From the NCBI GenBank assembly GCA_025963955.1, contig JAOPZU010000281.1:1-8707 (forward strand): 8,707 nt of DNA, in the 5' to 3' direction. Under the pieces are notes generated by a model. That model was given only the letters and a program-made list of their open reading frames with translations, made no database searches and had not been told where the DNA came from. Positions 1-6,611 of this stretch are shown here, one piece after another; position 1 is the stretch's first letter; every line of letters begins with the position of its first letter. The position numbers were made by a program, and so were the translations under genes. The stretch is from Solirubrobacterales bacterium (GTDB lineage: Bacteria; Actinomycetota; Thermoleophilia; Solirubrobacterales; Solirubrobacteraceae).

Positions 1-48
1 ACAGGAGCGGGGACATGACCGGAAGTGCGCGGCGCGGGGCCGAGCGGA
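1..48. other. Short stretch downstream of the last gene
   Basis: This holds no supported gene and no hairpin followed by a T-run. On the minus strand an ATG at 14-16 could open a further gene (Met-Ser-Pro-Leu-Leu) that would continue beyond the window, but no ribosome binding site precedes it and five codons cannot be evaluated. Confidence 0.3.
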
Positions 49-366
49 TCACCGCTCGCCGCGGCGCAGGCACGTCAGCGCGATCCAGCGACCGGCCGGT
101 CCGGCCTCGGCGGGGGCCAGCGGGAAGGCGATCGCGTCACCCGGCGCGACCGCCCAGAGGGCCGCCGAGCGGTCGCTGACCGCCCACCCGGGCGGCCAGC
201 CCGTGATGTCCGCCGCCTCCAGGACGTCGAGCAGCCGCTGCGCGACGGGCGCGATCCCGGCCTCGCGGACGGGCATGCGTCGCCGGTAGCGCTGCACGCA
301 GTGCGCGGACGGGACGATCTCGCGGACGTCCGCGTGCCCTTCGATGCGGGCGGAGCCGACGTGCAC
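49..366 (-). CDS. Hypothetical small protein (105 residues)
   Basis: I do not recognise this gene. The product is soluble-looking, with no membrane segment or signal peptide. It has an N-terminal S-A-H-C-V-Q-R-Y-R-R-R motif (about 20-30) and a helical segment A-Q-R-L-L-D-V-L-E-A at about 42-51. A Trp-rich middle (G-W-P-P-G-W-A-V, 56-63) is followed by a C-terminal strand-like R-W-I-A-L-T-C-L-R-R-G-E-R. The H-x-x-x-R-Y-x-x-R pattern followed later by a terminal T-C-L strand recalls small DUF4258-like proteins, but this is weak. Nearly every codon ends in G or C, which supports a real gene. The start is the GTG at 366, the first start codon after the preceding gene's in-frame TGA. No Shine-Dalgarno sequence is evident, so expression probably depends on coupling to the upstream gene. 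It ends in TGA at 49-51. Confidence 0.65.
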   Translation of the reverse strand: MHVGSARIEGHADVREIVPSAHCVQRYRRRMPVREAGIAPVAQRLLDVLEAADITGWPPGWAVSDRSAALWAVAPGDAIAFPLAPAEAGPAGRWIALTCLRRGER

Positions 367-387
367 CGCGGACGGCGGCCGGCCGGC

Positions 388-789
388 TCAGGCGTCGGCG
401 GGCGGCGCGGTCCGGCGGAGGACGCCGGCGATGGCGACGCTCGCGACCACGGTGCCGCCGGCGAGGGCGACGGTCCCGGCGACCCCGCGCGAGGGCAGCT
501 CGTCGCGGCCGGCCAACGTGGAGAGCATGTCGACCGCGTCGTTGATCGCGCAGGTGGCGACCCAGCGCGGACCGATCTGCGGGTGCGCGACCGTGTGGAG
601 CGTCATCGCCCCGAGCATGAGGTCACGGATCCCGAGGGCGCGAACGGCGACCTGGGTGCCCGCCGTGGCGGCGGTCCCGCCCAGCCAGGGAGTGGTGACC
701 TGCGCCGGGCGCGCGACCATCGCGGCCCCGAACAGCACCCGGCCCGCGGCGATGAGCCGTGCGCCGAGCAGTGCCTGGGACCGGGTCAC
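388..789 (-). CDS. Small predicted membrane protein, function unknown
   Basis: I do not recognise this 133-residue protein with certainty. Hydrophobic stretches lie at about 8-26, 50-66 and 104-124, suggesting three or four membrane helices. The pattern G-R-V-L-F-G-A-A-M-V-A-R-P near the start and R-A-L-G-I-R-D-L-M-L-G at about 50-60 resembles the DUF4267-type small membrane proteins, but that is a by-eye resemblance. A polar D-A-V-D-M-L-S-T-L segment lies at about 84-92. Codons are strongly GC-ending, consistent with a real gene. The GTG start at 789 is 5 nt after the rpmA stop and has a well-placed GGAG, so it is probably the next gene of the rplU-rpmA transcript. It ends in TGA. Its place is where obg is often found. 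Confidence 0.8.
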   Translation of the reverse strand: MTRSQALLGARLIAAGRVLFGAAMVARPAQVTTPWLGGTAATAGTQVAVRALGIRDLMLGAMTLHTVAHPQIGPRWVATCAINDAVDMLSTLAGRDELPSRGVAGTVALAGGTVVASVAIAGVLRRTAPPADA

Positions 790-794
790 GAGTG

Positions 795-1058
795 CTACTC
801 CGCGGCGGCCGCGGGGACGACGCTGACGACGCGACCGAGGCGGCCCTCGGTGAACGCGAGCGTTCCGGGCGCCTTGACGAACAGGGTGTCGTCCTTGCCG
901 ATGCCGACGCCGGCACCGGGCTTGAAGCGGGTGCCGCGCTGGCGGACGATGATCTCGCCGCCCGTGACGATCTCACCGGCGAACTTCTTCACCCCGAGGC
1001 GCTGCGCGTTGGAGTCACGACCGTTGCGGGAGGAGCCGAGGCCCTTCTTGTGTGCCAT
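795..1058 (-). CDS. rpmA: 50S ribosomal protein L27
   Basis: L27 reaches the peptidyl-transferase centre with its N-terminus. The 87-residue product starts directly with [16 protein letters not shown]. There is therefore no cleavable N-terminal extension of the kind known in Firmicutes L27. The block Q-R-L-G-V-K-K-F and the [10 protein letters not shown] segment are present. Length is normal; the C-terminal end is alanine-rich (P-A-A-A-A-E). It ends in TAG, and reading through would add only two codons before a TGA. It follows rplU by 7 nt and precedes the small membrane-protein gene by 5 nt. Confidence 0.98.
   Translation of the reverse strand: MAHKKGLGSSRNGRDSNAQRLGVKKFAGEIVTGGEIIVRQRGTRFKPGAGVGIGKDDTLFVKAPGTLAFTEGRLGRVVSVVPAAAAE
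798..801 (-). promoter_or_regulatory. Shine-Dalgarno of the small membrane-protein gene
   Basis: GGAG on the minus strand, inside the last codons of rpmA, is 8 nt upstream of the GTG at 789. It is the best-spaced ribosome binding site in the window and supports the GTG start and expression together with rpmA. Confidence 0.65.
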
Positions 1059-1065
1059 GTGTTCG

Positions 1066-1377
1066 TCAGCTCCCAGCGGTGATGGTGGTGATCTGGATGC
1101 GGGTCAGTTCCTGCCGGTGACCCGTCTTGCGCTTGTAGCCGCGCTTCGGCTTGAACTTGAAGACGGTGAGCTTCGGGCCGCGCAGGTGCTCCACGACGGT
1201 CGCGCCGACCTTCACGTTGGCCAGGCCCGCCTTGTCGAACACCGTGGTGTCCCCGCTGAACAGCAGGGGCTCCAGCTCGAGGCTGTCACCGGCTTCGACG
1301 GCAAGGCGTTCGACCAGGAGCTTCTGCCCCTGCTCGACGCGGTACTGCTTGCCACCGGTCTTGACGATCGCGTACAT
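1066..1377 (-). CDS. rplU: 50S ribosomal protein L21
   Basis: L21 is a small 23S rRNA-binding protein of the large subunit. The 103-residue product has the family's characteristic start [14 protein letters not shown] and the basic C-terminal loop [17 protein letters not shown]. Its length is typical. The open frame extends upstream to 1458, but those codons overlap the RNase gene. The ATG at 1377 gives the universal L21 N-terminus and has a Shine-Dalgarno GGAG. It ends in TGA 7 nt before rpmA, the usual rplU-rpmA pairing. Confidence 0.98.
   Translation of the reverse strand: MYAIVKTGGKQYRVEQGQKLLVERLAVEAGDSLELEPLLFSGDTTVFDKAGLANVKVGATVVEHLRGPKLTVFKFKPKRGYKRKTGHRQELTRIQITTITAGS
1070..1073 (-). 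promoter_or_regulatory. Shine-Dalgarno of rpmA
   Basis: GGAG, within GGGAGC on the minus strand, sits inside the last codons of rplU, 11 nt upstream of the rpmA ATG at 1058. Its placement fits coupled translation of L21 and L27. Confidence 0.6.
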
Positions 1378-1384
1378 AAGTCGA

Positions 1385-3313
1385 CTACTCCGAAGAAGAT
1401 TGGTCAGGCGCCGCGCTTGCCGCAGCAGCCGAACGGCGCCGTCCGCCTCTGCGGCCACGGCGCCTTGGCTTGGATTCTACGCCATCGGCCCCCACGACGC
1501 GCTCCGGCGCCTCGATGACCTCGCCGTCCTCCCCCACGAGGACCGCCGTGGCCGCGGTGCGGCCGGCGTCCTCGATGCGGACGAGGTGCTTCGTGCCGAC
1601 GTACGCACCGCCGCCGATCACGCCGATGATGTACCCGTCGACCTTCGCGACGGCGTCGTCGACGTTGTACATGTGCGGCTCGACGATCTGCACGAGGACC
1701 TCGTCGCCGATCTCGAACGGGATGGCCTCCTCGGAGACCTCCTCCCTGCTCCCCTCCAGCACCACGTCGAAGTGATCGAGCTTCAGGCCCTCGGTGCCGG
1801 TGAAGTGGAACAGCTTGCCGGTCTCGGCCTCCAGGGCGTGCAGGACGCGCGCGCCGTGGCCGGTGAACTGGGCGCTGACCCCCGGGTGCACGCGGACCAG
1901 GAACGCCTCGACGTCGCGTGGCGCACGGGTGGCGACCTCGCGCAGCCGGCGCTCGATGTCGATCGCGATCGTCTCCTCCGAGCGGATCACGCCCTCGCCG
2001 TCGCAGGTCGGGCAGGTGCGGGACATGATCTCGCGCACGCCCTCGGTGACGTTCTGGCGCGTCATCTCGACCAGGCCGAGGCGGGAGATCTCCGCCGTGA
2101 ACGTCTTGGTGCGGTCCTCGTCCAGCGCCTTGCGCAGCGTCTTCAGGACGGCGTCGCGGTTGCGCGCGCGGGCCATGTCGATGAAGTCGATGACGATGAT
2201 GCCGCCGATGTCCCGCAGGCGCAGCTGGTTGACCACGGCCTCGGCGGCCTCGAGGTTCGTCTTGGTGATGACGTCCTCCAGGCGGGCCTGCTTGCCACGG
2301 CCGACGTAGGAGCCGGAGTTGACGTCGATGACCGTGCCGGCCTCGGCGTAGTCGATCAGCAGGTAGCCGCCCGAGGGCAGGTCCACGCGCTTGGACATCA
2401 GGCCGTCGATGACCTCGTCGACGCCGGTCGACTCGAACAGCGGCGTGGACTCCTGCCAGAGCTCCACGCGCTCCACGAGCTCGGGGGCGGTCCGGCTGAA
2501 GAAGGAGATCAGCCGCTGGTACTGCCCCTCGTCGTCGACGAGCGCGCGCTCGAAGTCGGCGGCGAAGATGTCGCGCACGACGCGGACGGAGAGGTCCGCC
2601 TCCTGGAAGACCAGGCCGGGCGCCGGCGTCGTGTCGACGCGGGACTGCAGGACCTCGTGGAGCTTGAACAGGTACTGCAGCTCCCGCTCGAAGTCCGCGC
2701 GGGTGGCGCCGTGCGCCGCGGTGCGGACGATCGCCCCGCCGCCCTGCAGGTCCAGGCCCTTGGCCTCCTTGCGCAGGCGCTCGCGCTCCTTGTCGTCCAG
2801 GCGCTTGGAGACGCCGACGCCCTCGCCCGTCGGGGTGTAGACCATGTAGCGCCCGGCGACCGTGAGGTCCATGCTCAGTCGCGCGCCCTTGGACTTCAGC
2901 GGGTCCTTGACGACCTGCACGACGATCTCCTGCCCCGGCTTGAGCAGGTCGGAGATCTTCTTGCCGCCGTCGTCCCGCCCGCGGCCACGGCGGACCGTCT
3001 CCACGCCCGGCAGGACGATCTCGTCCACGTGCAGGAAGCCGTTCTTCTCCAGGCCGAAGTCGACGAACGCCGCCTCGAGGCCGGGCAGGACGTTGTCGAC
3101 CTTGCCCTTGTAGATGTTGCCGACGATGGAGCGGTTGCCCCGCCGCTCGAAGTAGAGCTCCGCGACGCGGTAGCCCTCCACGCCCTTGGCGGGCGACTTC
3201 GGCGCGGCGCGCCCCCGGCCGCGGCCGCCGTTCGACGCCACCTCGCCGGTGGCCTCCAGCAGCGCGATCCGGGTCTCGGCCCGGTCGACGCTGACCAGCA
3301 CTTGCTTTCTCAA
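1385..3313 (-). CDS. rng: RNase E/G family endoribonuclease
   Basis: This endoribonuclease cleaves single-stranded AU-rich RNA in mRNA decay and in rRNA and tRNA processing. The 642-residue product starts M-R-K-Q-V-L-V-S-V-D-R and carries an S1 domain at about 60-150 (N-I-Y-K-G-K-V at 66-72, A-A-F-V-D-F-G at 81-87). The DNase I-like catalytic core follows, with magnesium-binding aspartates in V-I-D-V-N-S-G (D330) and V-I-D-F-I-D-M (D376). The zinc-link C434-P-T-C437 is intact. Two additions stand out: a Gly/Arg-rich insertion at about 23-47, and a C-terminal extension with a small barrel-like segment at about 533-585 (TRAM-like by eye) followed by an Arg-rich tail at about 616-627. The start is TTG at 3313, chosen because it gives the expected N-terminus; the GTG four codons later is an alternative. 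It ends in TAG, 7 nt before rplU. RNase G versus E cannot be decided by eye; rne is an equally valid symbol. Confidence 0.94.
   Translation of the reverse strand: MRKQVLVSVDRAETRIALLEATGEVASNGGRGRGRAAPKSPAKGVEGYRVAELYFERRGNRSIVGNIYKGKVDNVLPGLEAAFVDFGLEKNGFLHVDEIVLPGVETVRRGRGRDDGGKKISDLLKPGQEIVVQVVKDPLKSKGARLSMDLTVAGRYMVYTPTGEGVGVSKRLDDKERERLRKEAKGLDLQGGGAIVRTAAHGATRADFERELQYLFKLHEVLQSRVDTTPAPGLVFQEADLSVRVVRDIFAADFERALVDDEGQYQRLISFFSRTAPELVERVELWQESTPLFESTGVDEVIDGLMSKRVDLPSGGYLLIDYAEAGTVIDVNSGSYVGRGKQARLEDVITKTNLEAAEAVVNQLRLRDIGGIIVIDFIDMARARNRDAVLKTLRKALDEDRTKTFTAEISRLGLVEMTRQNVTEGVREIMSRTCPTCDGEGVIRSEETIAIDIERRLREVATRAPRDVEAFLVRVHPGVSAQFTGHGARVLHALEAETGKLFHFTGTEGLKLDHFDVVLEGSREEVSEEAIPFEIGDEVLVQIVEPHMYNVDDAVAKVDGYIIGVIGGGAYVGTKHLVRIEDAGRTAATAVLVGEDGEVIEAPERVVGADGVESKPRRRGRRGGRRRSAAAASAAPDQSSSE
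1388..1391 (-). promoter_or_regulatory. Shine-Dalgarno of rplU inside the end of the RNase gene
   Basis: GGAG on the minus strand lies 10 nt upstream of the rplU ATG at 1377, overlapping the last codons of the RNase gene. It supports the start at M-Y-A-I-V-K rather than the longer upstream reading, and implies translation shortly after the RNase gene terminates. Confidence 0.7.
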
Positions 3314-3345
3314 AGCTCTCTCACTCTCTAAAACTAAAAGCCCAG
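3314..3345 (-). other. AT/purine-rich rodA-RNase junction with tandem stop codons
   Basis: The minus strand here carries a tandem TTTTAG-TTTTAG, giving rodA two in-frame TAG codons separated by one TTT codon. A purine-rich run (GAGAGTGAGAGAG) follows just before the TTG start of the RNase gene. That run is the only candidate ribosome binding sequence for the gene. The composition contrasts with the surrounding very GC-rich DNA. An unstructured AU-rich leader next to an RNase E/G gene could be a cleavage site for autoregulation; that is inference. Confidence 0.45.
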
Positions 3346-4551
3346 CAGTCGGCCCTTGCCGGCTGTCGATGCGCGCCCTTGCGCGTAGACCGACTGCAGC
3401 AGGCCGATGGCCAGGAAGGTGGTGATGACCGAGGATCCGCCGTAGCTCATGAGCGGTAGCGGGATCCCGGTGATCGGCATGATCCCCACGGTCATGCCGA
3501 CGTTGACGAAGACCTGGAAGAGCAGCATCGCGGTGATGCCGCCGGCGATCAGCGCGCCGTAGAGGTTCTTCGCCATCGTCAGCGCCCGTAGGCCCCTCCA
3601 GATGAGGAGGGAGTACAGCGACAGCACCAGCGCGGCGCCCATGAAGCCCCAGCGCTCGCCGACCACGGAGAAGATGAAGTCCGTGTGGTGCTCGGGGAGG
3701 AAGTTGTAGCCCGTCTGCGTGGCCCGGTCCCCGCGACCGGTCTTCTCACCGGACCCGATCGCCACGCGCGACTGGGTCTGCTGGTAGGCGATGTCCGAGT
3801 TGTTCGCGTTCGGATGCAGGAAGGCCGTCAGGCGGTCCTTCTGGTACCCGTGCAGCACCTCGTGCCCCGTCATCGGCGCCAGGACGAGCACGCCCACGAT
3901 GAGCAGGGCGAGCATGCCGCCGAGGGCCGCGAAGTAGCGCCCGGGGACGCCCGCGACGAACAGCAGCGCGACGACGATCGCGCCGTAGACCATCGAGGAG
4001 CCGAGGTCGGGCTGGACGAGGACCATCGCGGCCGGGAGCGCCGCGAGGGCGACCGTCCGCACGGTCGTCCGCCACTCCTGCAGCATCCGGGAGCGGTCCA
4101 CGAGGAAGCCGGCCAGCGCGATGACGAGCAGGACCTTCCCGAGCTAGGAGGCCTGGAAGGAGAAGAAGGGCAGCTGGATCGCGCGGCGCGCACCGAGGGC
4201 GTCGGCGCCGGCGAAGCGCACCGCCACGACCGACAGGATGATGAAGCCGTAGATGCCGTACTTCAGCTCACGCAGCCGCGAGTAGTCGGCCCGGCTCAGG
4301 GCGGCCGCCAGCAGCGTGCCCACGACGAAGTAGATGGCCTGGCGCTTCATGTAGAAGCCGTCGGGCAGGCCGCGCTCGGTGACCGTGCTCAGCGTGATGA
4401 GCGAGCATGCGCAGATCCCGATGACGGCCAGCGCCAAGACCGGGTCGAAGGGCAGCACGAGGCTCAGCGGCCGCCGGCCCGGCGCGGGCGCTGCCCCCAC
4501 GCGCGAGGTGCGCGAGCGGCGCGGCTCGGTGACGGACGGCGCGGTGCTCAA
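3334..4551 (-). pseudogene. rodA: RodA, SEDS peptidoglycan glycosyltransferase, interrupted by an in-frame TAG
   Basis: RodA is the SEDS-family enzyme that polymerises lipid II into glycan strands together with PBP2. The frame covers 406 codons including its final TAG, a normal RodA length, and is hydrophobic throughout. C-terminal hallmarks are intact: V-Q-P-D-L-G-S-S (179-186), I-G-S-G (265-268), F-L-P-E-H-H-T-D-F-I-F (284-294) with D291 at the position of the essential SEDS aspartate, and P-L-M-S-Y-G-G-S-S (366-374). Codon 136 (4144-4146) is TAG instead of the conserved Glu in the F-Q-P-S-E-L-x-K motif; the Lys three residues later is kept. Translation would stop after 135 residues. Both halves share one frame with no other lesion, so the event is recent, an error, or tolerated. 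Restart is possible at GTG 4101 or ATG 4086, but neither has an obvious ribosome binding site. The TTG start at 4551 is chosen because its TTGA overlaps the mrdA stop; GTG 4500 is an alternative. Confidence 0.85.
4144..4146 (-). other. In-frame amber codon in rodA
   Basis: On the minus strand the codons around this point read Phe-Gln-Ala-Ser-TAG-Leu-Gly-Lys. The SEDS consensus here is Phe-Gln-Pro-Ser-Glu-Leu/Ile-x-Lys, so TAG replaces a glutamate codon. A single base (A instead of C at plus-strand 4146) separates TAG from GAG. TAG is also the normal terminator of rpmA, mreD, the RNase gene and rodA itself in this window, so general reassignment of TAG is unlikely. Confidence 0.95.
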
Positions 4552-6599
4552 AGCGAGGTGCTCGACCCGGGGGTGCAGCCAGCCTGCTTGTTGTACTTCG
4601 CGCCGAACCAGGACTTCATGATCCGGCAGGCGATGGGCGCGGCCCGGGCGGCGCCGAAGCCGCCCTCCTCCACCGTGACCGCCACGACGAGCGGCTTGTC
4701 GTCCGGCCGGTTCTTGTAGCTGTAGGCCACGTACCAGGACTGGTCGTTCTTGCCGTCGACCTGCACGGTGCCCGTCTTGCCGAAGACCGGGAATCCGCTC
4801 TGGTTCCAGCCGCCGAAGACGTCGGCGGAGGTTCCGCCCTGGGCACTCGCGGCGTCGTGGAGACCGGCCATGATCGTCGAACGGTACTCGCCCGGGATGT
4901 CGATGCGCCGCCCGGGCCGGGTCGTGATCGGGGAGATCGGGATGCCCTTGTCGTCCTGGACCTCCAGGCCCAGATGGGGGCGCGGCACCTTGCCCCCGTT
5001 GGCCAGCCCGGCGTAGGCGGTGGCCATCTGCAGCGGCGTGGCCTGCAGGTCGCCCTGGCCGATCGAGAGGTTGACGTTGTCGCCGATGGACCAGGCGCGC
5101 TTGTCGGAGATCGTGCAGCACGGGACCTTGTTCTTGCGCTCGTACTCCTCCTCCTGCTTGGCCACCCGGCGGCGCCACGCGGCATCGGGGACGTTGCCGA
5201 CGCTCTCGATGGGCAGGTCGATGCCGGTCGCGCGCCCGAAGCCGAACTGCCGCGCCGCCTTCTGGATCGGTCCGCCCCGGGGCGCGTCCGTGTTCGTCTT
5301 CAGGCCGAGGGAGTAGAAGTAGACGTCCGAGGAGACCCTGATGGCCTGGCGCAGGTCGACGGGACCGAAGGGCGTCTTGCCGGCGTTGCACGCGGTCCGG
5401 TTGGCGTCGATCTGGATGCAGCCCTGGTCGTTGACGACCGTCCCGGTCGAGACGTCCTTCGACTCCAGGGCGCCGAGCGCCGTGAACGGCTTGAAGGTCG
5501 AGCCGGTGGAGTAGTTCGCGCCCGTCGCCCGGTTGAACTGCGGGGTGGCGCCCGGGACGTTGAAGATCTCGTCGTACCGCTTCTGCGTGATCGGCCGCGC
5601 GAGCACGCTGGGGTCGAAGGACGGGAAGGAGCCCATCGCGTAGACCGCGCCGCCGCGCGGGTCCATGACGACGAACGCGCCCTTGAGGTCCCCGGCGACG
5701 TCCGTGAAGGCCTTCGTCGCCGCCTGCTGCAGCTTCAGGTCGAGCGTGAGCTGCACGTTGTTGCCGGGCTTCGGCTCGACCCGCACGCCCTCACCGCGCG
5801 GGTTGCCCTGGGCGTCCACGAGCAGGCGCTCCTTGCCATCGCGGCCGCGCAGGAACTTGTCGTACTGCCGTTCGATGCCCGTCTGGCCGACGATGCTCCC
5901 CGCCGGCACGCCCCTGAAGGTCTTGCTCTTCAGCTCGGCGGGGGAGATCTGGCTCACGGTCCCCAGCAGCTGCGCGGCGAGCTCGCCCTGCGGGTACTCG
6001 CGCAGGAACGCGTTGTCGACGGTGACCCCAGGGAACTCGTCCTGCCGCTCGGCGATGTAGCCGCGCACGTCCTCGTCCACGTCCGTCTTGATGACGATGG
6101 GCGCGTAGCCGGCCAGGAAGAGCCCGCGGACGACGAGCTCCTGGATGCGGCCGGTGCTCATGCCCAGCGTCTGCGCCAGGCGCCGGAAGCGCAGCTGCAG
6201 ATCGGGCGGGACCGGCGGCGCGGGAATCTGGTCGCCGCGACTCCCCTTCGGCTTCTTCGCGCGCTCGATGCGGTCCGCGCCGTACTTCAGCACGGCGTCC
6301 TTCTCGCTCTGCGGCAGCGACTCCGGCTTGATCTTCACGACGATGGCCGAGCGGTTGGAGACGATCGGGTCCCCGTTGCGGTCCACGATGTCCCCGCGCG
6401 GCGCGGGCAGGGGCTGCACACGCACCTTGTTCGTCTGCGCCTGGGCCAGGTACTGGTCGCCCGAGAGGACCTGCAGGTACCAGAGGCGGAAGAAGATCAC
6501 CGCGAACAGCGCGAAGGCGACGACGCCGAGGGCGGCCACCCGCAGCGCGAGCTGCGGCGAGACGGGCGGGCGACGGCCTGGAGTGACGGGATCGATCAC
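4548..6599 (-). CDS. mrdA: Penicillin-binding protein 2, class B peptidoglycan transpeptidase of the Rod complex
   Basis: This is a monofunctional class B PBP that crosslinks peptidoglycan strands made by RodA on the outer membrane face. It has 683 residues, with a short cytoplasmic N-terminus and a single membrane anchor at about 17-42. The N-terminal pedestal domain contains the P-R-G-D-I-V-D-R-N-G motif at 67-76. The transpeptidase domain starts at about 305. All three active-site motifs are present: S367-T-F-K370 with the acylated serine, S423-S-D425 (the SxD variant of SxN, known in PBP2-type enzymes), and K608-T-G. Six cysteines all fall in the extracytoplasmic catalytic part (394, 404, 494, 495, 658, 675). 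The start is GTG at 6599. The TGA stop overlaps the proposed rodA TTG by 4 nt, consistent with the usual PBP2-RodA pairing. Its position next to rodA and mreD argues for PBP2 rather than the septal PBP3/FtsI. Confidence 0.95.
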   Translation of the reverse strand: MIDPVTPGRRPPVSPQLALRVAALGVVAFALFAVIFFRLWYLQVLSGDQYLAQAQTNKVRVQPLPAPRGDIVDRNGDPIVSNRSAIVVKIKPESLPQSEKDAVLKYGADRIERAKKPKGSRGDQIPAPPVPPDLQLRFRRLAQTLGMSTGRIQELVVRGLFLAGYAPIVIKTDVDEDVRGYIAERQDEFPGVTVDNAFLREYPQGELAAQLLGTVSQISPAELKSKTFRGVPAGSIVGQTGIERQYDKFLRGRDGKERLLVDAQGNPRGEGVRVEPKPGNNVQLTLDLKLQQAATKAFTDVAGDLKGAFVVMDPRGGAVYAMGSFPSFDPSVLARPITQKRYDEIFNVPGATPQFNRATGANYSTGSTFKPFTALGALESKDVSTGTVVNDQGCIQIDANRTACNAGKTPFGPVDLRQAIRVSSDVYFYSLGLKTNTDAPRGGPIQKAARQFGFGRATGIDLPIESVGNVPDAAWRRRVAKQEEEYERKNKVPCCTISDKRAWSIGDNVNLSIGQGDLQATPLQMATAYAGLANGGKVPRPHLGLEVQDDKGIPISPITTRPGRRIDIPGEYRSTIMAGLHDAASAQGGTSADVFGGWNQSGFPVFGKTGTVQVDGKNDQSWYVAYSYKNRPDDKPLVVAVTVEEGGFGAARAAPIACRIMKSWFGAKYNKQAGCTPGSSTSL

Positions 6600-6611
6600 G
6601 GGGCGGTGGGT

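Noticed and set aside
3..17. AGGAG followed 7 nt later by a plus-strand ATG at 15-17
   Set aside because: The frame closes after about 55 codons, lies opposite the 105-residue gene, and has low-complexity Arg/Pro/Ser content. It looks like chance.
378..387. Palindrome GCCGGCCGGC as a terminator or operator
   Set aside because: It has no loop and no T-run, and such palindromes arise readily in GC-rich sequence.
1066..1458. Longer L21 start at 1458
   Set aside because: The extra 27 residues overlap the RNase gene and are absent from L21 proteins. The ATG at 1377 has a GGAG site and the family N-terminus.
25..1518. Long plus-strand open frame opposite rplU, rpmA and the two small genes
   Set aside because: It is antisense to L21 and L27, which are certain, has low-complexity Arg/Gly/Asp-rich composition and matches no family. 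It is a GC-rich shadow frame.
1151..3331. 726-residue plus-strand open frame opposite the RNase E/G gene
   Set aside because: Leu/Asp/Val/Ala-rich translation without domains, exactly antisense to a well-conserved gene. This is typical of shadow frames in GC-rich genes.
4134..4160. Possible stem (CCTTCC/GGAAGG, 15-nt loop) enclosing the rodA amber codon, as a recoding signal
   Set aside because: The stem is only 6 bp with mismatches beyond it and resembles no known SECIS or PYLIS element. Such pairings are common by chance in this DNA.
4144..5391. Open frame from 5391 read as a single long protein ending at the rodA amber codon
   Set aside because: Everything upstream of 4551 overlaps mrdA in another frame and is low-complexity. 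Only the part from about 4551 on is RodA.
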